Part shown: positions 1-9,702 of the stretch, one piece after another
Layout: the number at the start of each line of letters is the position of its first letter
Numbering within the stretch: position 1 is the first letter of the stretch
Assembly (NCBI RefSeq): GCF_040954645.1
Contig: NC_092803.1
Span: 64,125,484-64,189,483 of the forward strand
Direction of reading: 5' to 3'
DNA: 64,000 nt
DNA from: Diabrotica undecimpunctata
Lineage: Eukaryota; Arthropoda; Insecta; Coleoptera; Chrysomelidae
The notes under the pieces: generated by a model
Database searches by the model: none
What the model was told of the DNA's origin: nothing
The model's input: only the letters and a program-made list of their open reading frames with translations
Translations under genes and position numbers: made by a program

Positions 1-1954
1 ATTCTCATTCCACCAATATCAACAAAATATCAACAACTCAACCTTCTACATGTGTCTAGTTTCTATTTTCCAGGTACCAAATGTTGAAGAAACATAAAGG
101 GCCTAATATTAAAATCTCTATTTCACTACACTACAACACACATGTATAGTTGGTTGCCTAACTATAACATCGCAATCATTTCTCCACATTTCATCTCATA
201 TACATAATTTAAAAATAACAACATTGATGGTTGATACTGATATTAATATAAAATTTTTTTTTACTCTAACAATTTTAATTAACGTTTGCTTTTGTCTTAA
301 GTAGACACATACAGTTATATTGACTACTCTGTTATGACTTCCGTCCTAACTTGTCAACATTGTCATTTCAATCAGTTGCTCCCATAAAGTCCTCGTAGAC
401 ACACCGTCTCAGGACTTGCAACTTCAACGTGGAGTCATATGTCGCCATGTTACCTAATCCAACGGTAACTTTAACATCATAAGTATTTATAAGATATAAT
501 GTCGAACAAATGTAACTAATTATTTGTTAACGGGTTTTTACCCATATATTTAGTGGCTACATTCATGTACTCCTAGTAAGTATTAACCACACTTTTCTTT
601 AACCTTGGTCAAAATTTTAACTTCATGTTCTTTTTAATTAAGTGATTACATATTTTCTAGGACACCGATGATGGAATTATGTATTCCGAAAACGTTCTGT
701 CTAACACAGCCCGTTTGGGTTTTTAAATATATACCTTTTACAAAGGATTTTAATAAATTACAATTTCTTTTAAAACCATATGTTTTAATATTATATTTAT
801 AATAATGATGATGAGAGTTTATAAAATAGTAGATTTTCATTAATATTAAAAAAAGCTTCTACAGAGTCGCGAAAAATCCGCACCGCGGATAATACGCTAG
901 CAGATGAACAGGAGTTGATTGTATATATTTTTTAATGTACGTATCCTTTTCTTGCAGATTTTTTAATTGTGACCAAAGAAAATACCTCCATTTATATATG
1001 GTCATAGATTTTAAATACATGCTGAAACTTGCATTTAGTCAAAAATACTTTTATTCTAAAAATCAATGGGAAATTGTACCTATACAATAGTTACGTTTAT
1101 TTTTAATGCAGTTCGTATGAATCTAATACGTGTGCTTATTTTTTGGATCCATTTTGCCTTAACAACCAAACAAATACAAAATAATACAAAAATATAATTC
1201 AAATAGATATAAACGTCGTTGGTCTTCCCATAAAACAAAGAAAGTAATCATATTAAGACAATAAATAAAACATATGTGGCCTTAAACTTTAAAGCCTACT
1301 GCTGCTTTTATTTGTAAATATTTCGGGAAACCGAAAACATACTTTTACACACAAATAAAAAAGAACTAAAAAAGTAATAAAAATTATATTGTAAAACCAC
1401 AATACATTCTTTGAATATCTATGTAAGATACGTTTTTGATCCCAACAAATCGAAACTGGAAGTGAATAAAGGAGGCATTTTCAGGCGAAGAGATTCGCAA
1501 CAGGAAGGAAATCGTCAGCAAGATCCGCATTTGAAAATACCAATCTAGTTTATAGTTATTCCACAAAATATATGTATAAATTCAGATATATACGAAAGGG
1601 ATACATCTTTTGATATAGGACAGATATATAATATGACTTCATACCCAATAGTAGACTGTTATGTAAAATCAGATTCGAGCTTTGCCACAGATGTCATGAA
1701 TATCTTTTTAGTTCTTTCCTTTTTTGATCAGAATTTCTGTGCAAATATGCTCTAGCAAAATGGCATCCGGATGTAATTTCATGACAGTAGTCGACTTTTC
1801 GACAATGAACGTTTTTAACATGGAGCCTTTCTTTTTACTTCAACGGATATGCAATTTTTCTACTCCTCGAGCTGCCTGCGCTATTTGATATACGTATGAC
1901 GTGTGTCTCTTACATATTATAAATGTAAAATAATATTAAATATATCTTTTTACA

Positions 1955-2023
<69 letters not shown>

Positions 2024-2260
2024 AAATACTTACATATTTATAAATTAATTTTTTTTCTCAGTTATATTTTTCTTTTTCTGCCGGCTCAAAAATTATTTAA
2101 GGTATGTATTCTCCATTTTGATACACATACTTAAAATAAGTATAGAAATATCCGATTATGTCTTGCATGTTTACAAGGCTTAAGTTTAATTTTCCGATAT
2201 TGCAATTTAACATTAACATGTTGCAAATACTTTAATTTGGCCAACGAAAAATACGATGGC
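1..2260. other. AT-rich stretch, no gene recognised
   Basis: No reading frame here resembles a known family. The longest frames are about 60 codons and lie in AT-rich sequence, as chance would give. The only clear structure is the (TA)n tract listed separately. Confidence 0.6.
1958..2021. repeat. (TA)n microsatellite
   Basis: About 64 bases of uninterrupted alternating TA, seen directly. It lies about 300 bases before the first trace of the pogo-like element. Confidence 0.95.
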
Positions 2261-2435
2261 AATGTACCTTATATGGAAAACTATACTGTCCCTATGATGC
2301 AATATTGCATATTATTAGGTACACTTAATTTTTGAAGATTTTAGGTAGTAAATCTAAATAGGATTTCTGTTAGTAAATACTGTCTAAATTAATTATTAAT
2401 ATATTTTTTTAAAGTAATACCAGGGGTCGTAAAAA

Positions 2436-3866
2436 ATGAAGAATATCTGGAGAATGGAGAAAAATAATGTTAAAAGTATGGCTTATCAGCTGGCTACTGT
2501 TAATAAAATACTCAATCCATTTTCAAAAGAAAACGAAAGTGCCGAAAGAAAATGGTTGAATTTATTCCTGAAACGACACAAGGATAGAATATCTGTCAAA
2601 AAGCCAACTGGAACGTCCATCCATAGAGCCAAAGGCTTTAATAAGGAAAACGTGACACATTTCTTTGATATTTTGGAGACAGCATTTGAAAATCATAATT
2701 ATTCAGCTGATAGAGTATTAAGCGTTGATGAGACTGGATTAAGTATTGTTCAGTCTAAAGTCCAATACGTTCTTGCGCTTAGAGGTTTGAAGCGGGTAGG
2801 AGCAATAACCATATCTGCTTTTTTCCAGAAAAACCACAATGTTTTATTGGAAAAGAGTGCTCCTCCTGGTTAAAAAATTGTGTGTCATCCAAGTAAATTG
2901 ATTTAAACCCATATTTTTACACAGTGGTTCCTACATTTTATTGAAAAAGTGAAACTATCACAAGACGATCCAGTGTTGCTAGTGTTAGACGGACACCATA
3001 CTCATTGTCGAAATTTAGAAATGATAAATTTGGCAAGGGAGAATTTTGTTGACATAGTGTGCTTGTCCCCTCATTCTACCCACCACATGCAGCCCCTAGA
3101 TAAAAGGTTAATGAGACCCTTAAAAATCCATTACTGTGAGATGTTAAGATTATTTTTAAGGTCAAATCAAAGACCAATTACACATTATGACATTGCTGAA
3201 CTATTTAGAAAGACGTGTCTTAAGGTGCAAACTGGGACAATTGTCGTTAATGGCTTCAGAAAGACCGGAATATTTCCTATAAATCGCCATGTCTTTCACG
3301 AAAGCGATTTCCTTGCTGCAGAAAAAGAAAATACTGAAAAAGAACAATATGCAGTAGTTGAAAATATTGCTGACAATAGTGTAGATGGAAATGAATTTGT
3401 TGGACCGGAAAATATTACACCAGTGCCATCCTTTCAAAAACAAAGAGAACTTCAAAGTGGTAGGGCACCTGGAAAAGCAGCGATTATTACCTCGTCTCCA
3501 TATAAAGACGCTTTAGAAACAGTAAAGCGAAAAGTACTAATGGAATCATTAGACAACCAACAACCATCCTGTAGTTACCAGCATCTACGTCGGACGAAGA
3601 AGAAGACAATATTTCAAGATTCCTCTTCAAATTCCTAATCAGTAAGTTTCAAAGACGATTCTTTCGATAATCATGACATGATAGATATTGCAGCAGACAA
3701 TCCTAAAGAAGAAGATGCTACTTGTTTCTATGGCTATGGAAAATTTTTGGAAGACAGAAAAGGAGAGAAGTCGACACAGTGCGTTGTGTGCAAAGAATGG
3801 TCCCCTTTTAATTGTTCCGAGTGTGAAACTGATATCTTTATTTGTGAGATTTGCAAAGACAATTAA
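2436..3866 (+). pseudogene. pogo/Tigger-like DDE_1 transposase, decayed
   Basis: One reading frame of 477 codons runs through the whole interval, broken by three in-frame stops at about 2871, 2904 and 3636. In order it shows the end of a DNA-binding region (KWLNLFLKRHKD, RAKGF), then VDETG with the first catalytic Asp, LDGHHTH with the second, and MQPLD with the third. The last ~60 codons are Cys-rich (CVVCKEW, CSEC, CEIC), a probable zinc-binding tail. Family members have about 30 more residues between VDETG and the segment before DGHHTH, so an internal deletion is likely. The N-terminal helix-turn-helix is missing or not recognisable upstream of 2436. Transposases of this type cut and paste at TA sites. 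This copy cannot make a full protein. An AATAAA lies 54 bases after the last stop. The family call is firm. Confidence 0.85.
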
Positions 3867-3920
3867 CATGTTTTGTCAAAGGATAGAAAGTATCTAAATC
3901 ATATTAAGTTAAAATATAAA

Positions 3921-3926
3921 AATAAA
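3921..3926 (+). promoter_or_regulatory. candidate poly(A) signal of the pogo-like gene
   Basis: AATAAA, 54 bases after the last stop codon of the transposase frame and on the same strand. Position and sequence fit a polyadenylation signal. The hexamer is also common by chance in AT-rich DNA. Confidence 0.45.
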
Positions 3927-3993
3927 GAATTTCGTAAAATAGATAGTGTTTTATTCTAAATCTTATTTTTTTATTTAAATGCACATTACTGTG

Positions 3994-4223
3994 TTCCATA
4001 TTAGGACAGAATATTCCATATTAAGTACGTATTCCATATTAGGCGCAAAATTTACGTTTTTTATATGTCAAATTTTGACTATCCTGGTATGCAGATTTTC
4101 CTATTTTTAATATTAAAAGCTAATATATAAAATATTAGTGTGTATTTATGAATAAAGAATCACCCATTATTTTAAGAAACAAAAAAATTACAAACCTAGT
4201 ACAAAACGGTATTCCTTATATGG
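3994..4223 (+). repeat. subterminal repeats TTCCATATTAGG beside the pogo-like element
   Basis: TTCCATATTAGG occurs at 3994 and 4032, TTCCATATTAAG at 4014, and the relative TTCCTTATATGG at 4212. A similar motif in the opposite sense, ACCTTATATGGAA, lies near 2268 on the 5' side. Clustered short repeats in both flanks look like subterminal transposase-binding sites of the pogo-like element. That role is inferred, and exact element ends were not found. Confidence 0.45.
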
Positions 4224-4236
4224 CGCACTTCCTTTG

Positions 4237-4277
<41 letters not shown>

Positions 4278-4939
4278 TTTAATGAATTTTACGAAAACAG
4301 TTATTTTTTGCATGGTCTTAAATCTAAGATGCAACTATAAAATTGTTTCAATATTATACGAGGTATATCCAAAAGTATGAATTTCGCTCAAGATTAAAGT
4401 ACCTTTATCATTCACAAGATTTTTAATGTATTTTGTTTTTACCGTTTACATCATCGCACTGGGAATATTCACCATAACACTCGGAGATTATGTGACAGGT
4501 TTGGTAGAAATATTATTAATTTGGAAATTAAAATTACTTTTGCCGATATTATCTTTTTTGAAAAACTATTACATGTGTTACGTACCAAAGCTTATAATAT
4601 TTTAAATTTACATACATTTAATAAATTTAATCGTTTTTTGGTCACTTTATGTTTCTTGTACCATCTGTTGGCTTAGAAAAGAGTATAAGCCTGTGAACGG
4701 CCAAGGGAAAATAACGAAGGTCTTAAGCAAAGGAGAAAGAACGATGAGAGTTCCTTTTAAAAGTCCGTGATCCACACAAAAGGCTGCTGCTTCATTAAAT
4801 GTTTAGTTAGTTGTGGCCATTATCATTCTGTTTGTTTTTACCTTTTGATCAAGCTTCTGAGCTTTGTTGTATATCTCGGTGTTTTTTAGTTAATATTTGT
4901 TCTGTTAGAAGTATAAACTGCGATTTGGGTGAAAGTACT
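4224..4939. other. no gene recognised; short (AT)n at 4240-4276
   Basis: The stretch between the pogo-like element and the DUF7869-like remnant has no recognisable coding similarity. It begins with about 30 bases of alternating AT. The 5' coding part of the DUF7869-like gene may lie in its last few hundred bases, too decayed to read. Confidence 0.5.
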
Positions 4940-5566
4940 GATGAAGTGGGGAAGATATCAAGAACATCTACGAAAATTTTTTTATAAATTTGGGGACTTA
5001 CGACGAACAAAATTTCTTACTTTTAGGACTGATTGTATTGATTCTAGTGCAAGAGCGAAAGCTGTATTCGAACCCAGGTATTTACAATCGCGAAAAAAAT
5101 GCATCCTATAATTTTATAGTTATAGCAAAAGTTAAATAGGTCATACAGAATGTGACTGTTTTCTGTAAAGCTTTTAATCCTCTATTTAAAATAACTCCTA
5201 AAAATCTCCAGACTATTCAAAAATCGCTACGTGCTTAAAGTTGTTACCACATAATCGTTCAGAAGAAAATTATACATTGGTGACTGATCTTATAAAATCT
5301 TTAAAAGAACGCAAATTACACTATTCTCAGACTCGGAACAATTGTATTAATCTGAAGACCTTAATTTGTAAAAATTAAGCAAGATGTACAAATATTGTTG
5401 TGCACCACGACACATTTCGATCAATCTTTAACAGCCTCAATTTATCTTTTGGATTTCCCCGAAAATATACGTGTAGTACACGTAATACTTTGAAGTCTCG
5501 GATTGCTGGGCTAGAAGCCGGAAACGACGCTCTCCTTGCTCCATAAAAATTGATACAAGAGGAAAA
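4940..5566 (+). pseudogene. DUF7869-like protein remnant, N-terminal half
   Basis: Several frames, joined by eye across frameshifts and stops, give pieces typical of a large insect multicopy protein family. These include EDIKNIYENFF near 4955, VFCKAFNPLFKITPKN near 5160, HYSQTRNNCINL near 5320, and NLSFGFPRKYTCSTRNTL near 5440-5490. The last matches the family's conserved pre-domain segment (N-L-S-F-G-P, then C-S-x-C), here with the second Cys changed to Arg. From memory, proteins with this layout carry the Pfam domain DUF7869; no search was run. The gene resumes at 6741 after an antisense LINE. The biochemical role of the family is not known to me. Scattered repeats of the family in insect genomes suggest it is mobile or amplified. 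Confidence 0.55.
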
Positions 5567-5575
5567 ACTCAAGAA
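5567..5575. repeat. TSD of the LINE inserted in the DUF7869-like remnant (left copy)
   Basis: ACTCAAGAA here is repeated exactly at 6741-6749, on the other side of the LINE. The next bases (CATA against TATA) match with one difference. The reading frame of the interrupted gene can be followed up to one copy and on from the other, which supports a true target-site duplication. Confidence 0.7.
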
Positions 5576-6740
5576 CATATATTGTGGCTAAACACCCCAC
5601 ACGGGGTTACACCGCTTAAGCTCTCTAGATCTATGTTACGAGGTAGATCAGTCCTCATTTTCTTTATTTAATTTTTCCTGTTATTTTTCTCCACTGTTTC
5701 CTATCTCTGGTTTTTTATCTCCATTGCCGTACGCCCGCCCTGTTGAGATAATTTGTTATTTCTTGTAGCCATGTAGATCTTGGTCTTCCACGTCTTCTTT
5801 TACCAGCTGGTGTCCATTTCAATATTGAAAATATATGTCGTAGATGGTCCTGATCTCCAAATATGTCCTAGCCATTTTTCTCTTTGCTGTTTTATTTTAC
5901 AAACTATATCCTCTTTAATCTCGTTTAGTAGTTCATGATTCGTTCTTTGTCTATATTGGTTTTCATTAATTTTTATTGGTCCCAATATTGCTCTTAGTAT
6001 TTTCCTTTCTAGTATTCTAAGGTCTTCTTCTTGTTTTTTGTCATGCTAAGGGTTTCGGCAGCATACATCATAGTCGGTCGAATTATTGTTTTATAAATCT
6101 TCATTTTCGATTTCTTGCTCAGTTATTTATTTTTTAGAAGTTTTTTATTTGCATAGAATGTCTTATTTGCTGTAATTATCCTTTCTTTAATTTCTATTTC
6201 CCTTTCTTTATTGTTTGGTAATAATATTCCCAAATACTTAAACTTTTTACTTTTTCAAATATATATTCTACCAGTCTAGTCTTTTTGTTTTCATATTTTT
6301 TGTCAAATCTCATTATTTTTGTTTTTTCTTGATTTATTACTAAGCCCATTACTTTCCCTTCTGCTACCAATTCTTTTAACATACTTTCCATTGTTTTTCT
6401 GTTCTTTGTTATTAACACAATATCGTCAGCATATGCTATTATTTGTCCCTCTCTCGTTCTAAATGCACCTTTGTTGATTTTTCTGACTATATATTCCAGG
6501 GCAAGATTAAACAGAGTTGCAGATAATGAATCTCCTTGACGTACACCTTTATTTATAACAAACTCTTCTGTGTCTCCTTCTTATGTTTTTACAGTTACTA
6601 CAGTTTTAGTCATTGTCATTTTTATTAATCGTCTTAATTTGTTGTGTATTCTCATTTCTCTCATAGCTGTAAGTACCTTCGCTCTGTTTATTGAATAAAA
6701 TGCTTGTTGAAAGTCTATAAAAAGCAATTCAATTTCTAAT
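5576..6740 (-). mobile_element. RTE-like LINE, 5'-truncated ORF2 remnant
   Basis: Minus-strand translation shows reverse transcriptase motifs in order: DFQQAFYSINR, GVRQGDSLSATLFNLAL, AYADDIVLITKNRK and GLVINQEKTKIMRF. These are followed by the C-terminal segment [24 protein letters not shown] and RGRPRSTW. Such elements copy their RNA into DNA at a nicked target. The frame has several stops and shifts. The copy starts inside the palm domain, so it was 5'-truncated on insertion, and its 3' end is near 5580. It sits antisense inside the DUF7869-like remnant between matching 9-bp repeats. The LINE class is certain; the RTE-type clade is judged by eye only. Confidence 0.8.
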
Positions 6741-7700
6741 ACTCAAGAATATAAAAAGAGAATATAAATAAGCTTCACCTTACAAAAGCTTAAACATTTT
6801 TATTTAGTTGAGAAATCAAAGAAAATTGGTAGAAATAAAGAGACTGTAGCAGCTATAACTATAAATTTTCAAAAAATCTTTAGAATCCCAACATCACTAC
6901 CAATGATGTATATCACAGAAGACAACTGAGTTTCTACAGCTTTAATATTCACATGCTTTCCAGTGGATATGCAGCCTTCTACACATACGATAAAACTATT
7001 TGATCGTAAGGGATTGCATGATGTAAGTTCTATGCTCAACAGTTCTGTGGAAAAATTTTTGCCTGAAAAAATTCGTCAATTACAATTTTTTTGCCATTCT
7101 TGCGGATTGCAAAACTAACTATACTTACTGTCATTCGCTACCTCCAGTATCTCGTGACTGAAAAACATCGTTTCGATTGTAGTAAAAGATTTTTTACTAC
7201 TCGAGGGCACTCATATTTTAAGTTCGATAAAAACGTGTGCTACATAAACCAAAAGTCCTACGTTGAATTACTCAATGAATGGAGGGAGGTTATCAAGCAG
7301 AGCAAAAAAAAAGTCTTTGCCATACGCTGTGACTGTTTGTAAAAAAGAGCTTTTTAGTACCTGGGCCAAATACCCAACACCAATATACACAGAAATGCCA
7401 TTTAACTACCAGCCTATGCGTTGTTTAAAAGTCGAGCAGTCCATCCTATAAACGTTTTTTTTTTCCAAACACGGTAAAACACACAGCGGTATGTACTTGA
7501 GTGCAGATTTTATATGAAAATCACCAAAAATATGAAAAATAAAGGTAAAACTTCTCCATTAAGAGGAAATCTTGAAAACTTTTACAAAGTCACCGACATC
7601 TCAAGCCTGTGATCAAAACAGTAAAAAACTCTACCTAGATTACCTTCTAGATGAAGAAGAATGAAAGTATATTTGTTGCCTGTAAAATTGTTTTAAAATT
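6741..7700 (+). pseudogene. DUF7869-like protein remnant, C-terminal half
   Basis: The gene interrupted at 5566 resumes here. Pieces in order are EKSKKIGRNKETVAAIT, YHRRQLSFYSFNIHML with GYAAFYTYDKT, KGLHDVSSMLNSSVEKFLP, CHSCGLQN, and RFFTTRGHSYFKFDKN. Then come YVELLNEWREVIKQSKKK and FNYQPMRCLKVEQ. They match the order I remember for the DUF7869 family, including the S-D-x-C-x-G-Q-N and GHSYLxxD motifs. Here the first conserved Asp after AIT reads Asn and the Asp of SDSC reads His, so the copy is inactive besides having frameshifts and stops. Regularly spaced Asp and Glu residues in family members suggest an RNase H-like fold, and hence a transposase-like role; that is inference. Confidence 0.55.
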
Positions 7701-7859
7701 ACATAAACATTTAACTAAACCTGTTTTTCACCCAAAATTGCTCATTTTAAATACCCCTACTTACCATAACACTTTATTAAGGCACATGTGTAGAACTTCT
7801 AGCATACAGATATTACCAAACAACTAGTTCTGTAACGAAATATATTTTGCCTACCTTAG

Positions 7860-8040
7860 GGTAATATTACGGGGGTAGAAAATTAGGGACAGAAACTATG
7901 GGGGCGAAGATAGGGCAAGCAAAATAAATCGATACGTATGCGAACGGCACTCAGGGGGTTGTTGGAGAGCTGGGGTCGTGGATAAGTAAATGATAAGGGG
8001 GTTGGATTGGGGGTAACTACCAGAATATGAAATAAAGGGG
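7860..8040 (+). other. G-run-rich segment on the plus strand
   Basis: Nine runs of three to five G lie in about 180 bases (7871, 7886, 7900, 7912, 7954, 7972, 7997, 8009, 8037) within otherwise AT-rich DNA. No coding similarity was seen. It could fold into G-quadruplexes or be part of an unrecognised element. It is followed without a clear break by 150 bases that also match nothing. Confidence 0.6.
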
Positions 8041-8182
8041 TACTTACATAAATCTCCTGGACAACTGGACAATTAAGACAACAAGAAAGGGCTTCTAGCT
8101 ATTTTAAAGGAAAGGACGCCGCTTCGAAGAATCCTAAACTTGCTGGATTTAGGAAAAATATCCTAAAATAAAAAATACATAA

Positions 8183-8193
8183 AGGGTTAGGAG
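8183..8193. repeat. TSD, left copy (RTE-like LINE)
   Basis: AGGGTTAGGAG, repeated exactly at 9692-9702 straight after the element's TA tail. An exact 11-bp match at both edges of a LINE is the expected mark of target-primed insertion. Confidence 0.8.
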
Positions 8194-9691
8194 CTTTTAA
8201 AAGCAATCAAAAATAAGAAAGCACCGGGACCTGGAGGCATCTCACCTAAGCTTATAAAATACGGATCAAAAAAATTACACCGGATGATACAATGGATATT
8301 TCACAAATCCATAAATGGAGAACAGCTCCCAAAGGAATGGACGGCGGCATATATGACATCTATATTTAAGAAAGGAGATAGAAAACGATGCGAAAACTAC
8401 AGAGGAATAAGCGTAATATCATCAATAGGAAGATTATATGGGAAGATACTGCGAGAAAAGATAGAGCAAGCGATAAAAGGCAAAATCGGGGAGGATCAGG
8501 CAGGCTTCACGGCAGGAAGATCATGCATAGACCACATATACACACTGGAACAACTGTTGGAAAAGAAAAAAGCTAAAAATAGAGATATACACTTGGCATT
8601 TGTAGACCTGAGAAAGGCGTATGACTCTGTACCAAGGTCAGAACTATGGGAGGCAATGTACAAATTAGAAATACAGACGAAACTCATAGAAGCTACAAAA
8701 CCTCTGTATAAAGAAAATAAAGTGTCCATTAAAATGGGAACAAGAATCATAGGAGACTTCACAACAACAAAAGGGCTCCTGCCGGGTTGTTCCACATCTC
8801 CAACCCTATTCAAAATATACTTAGAGAAAGCCTTGACTACATGAAAAAAAAAAATGCGAAGGCATGGGAGTACCGGTACGGAATCAATACCTATATATGT
8901 TAAGTTTTGCAGACGATCAAGTAGTGATTGCACAAGACCAAGACGACCTCAGCTACATAATGAAGAAACTACAAGAAGAATATACCAAGGCTGGCCTAGA
9001 TATTAACCTCGCGAAAACAGAGTACCTATCTACAAGTGAAGAAGACATAGAAGATCTACAGATTGATGACAACGTAACAATCAAAGGAAAGGATAAATTC
9101 AAATACCTGGGGTTTATAATCACGAAAAAGGCAACAACAGAGGAAGAAATTACACAAAGATTAGGACAAACAAGAACAGCAATCCGACAACTTAATTCAG
9201 TATGGTGGGATAGACACCTAAATATGAAGACAAAAACGCAGATTTATAAAACGCTAGTGCGAAGTATTATGCCATATGGGGCTGAAAATTGGATCATAAA
9301 CAAGAAAAATAGCAGTAAGATAGTGGCAACAGAGATGGAATGCCTGCGAAGATGCTGCAGAGTAACAAGAATGGATAGGAGAAGTAATGACGAAATAAAG
9401 CAAAGAACATCAATAGAAAAAGACATACTAACATATATAGAACAAAAAAGACTAAAGTGGTATGGACATGTAAGAAGAACTAGCGACAGCAGATGGATAA
9501 AGAGAATAACCGAATGGAGCCCCATAGAAAGGAGGAAAAGGGGACGACCCCGAAAATCCTGGAGGAACGAAGTAGACGACGCCATGAGTAAGAGAGGACT
9601 AAACGATGGAGAATGGAACAACAGAGAGAGATGGAAACGGTTGAGCGAGGGAAGGCAGTGAATACTGTAGAATCCCTAAATATATATATAT
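8194..9691 (+). mobile_element. RTE-like LINE, 5'-truncated, 1498 bp
   Basis: The element begins inside ORF2 (LKAIKNKKAPGPGGI) and runs to a short TA-repeat tail. Two frames are open: 8284-8844 covers fingers and palm, with FKKGDRKRCENYRGISV, AGFTAGRSC, FVDLRKAYDSVPR and KGLLPGCSTSPTLF. The second, 8864-9661, has SFADDQVVIAQDQDDL, then GLDINLAKTEYL, KYLGFI and the tail with LKWYGHVRR and GRPRKSW. One frameshift in a poly(A) run near 8845 separates them, just before the FADD active site. The element was therefore nearly intact when it landed and is fairly young. It is flanked by an 11-bp TSD. The endonuclease domain is lost by truncation. Confidence 0.85.
8284..9661 (+). pseudogene. RTE-like reverse transcriptase ORF2 (one frameshift)
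   Basis: Coding part of the preceding element. The first open frame ends at 8844 within a run of A residues, and the second starts at 8864. Joined, they would give an RT with palm motifs (D in FVDLRKAYD, FADD) plus the conserved C-terminal region of this LINE type (WYGHVRR, RKRGRPRKSW), about 460 residues. It would act at nicked chromatin on its own RNA. It lacks the N-terminal endonuclease, so it could not insert by itself even without the frameshift. Confidence 0.8.
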
Positions 9692-9702
9692 AGGGTTAGG
9701 AG
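9692..9702. repeat. TSD, right copy (RTE-like LINE)
   Basis: AGGGTTAGGAG follows directly after the terminal (TA)5 of the LINE and matches 8183-8193. Confidence 0.8.
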
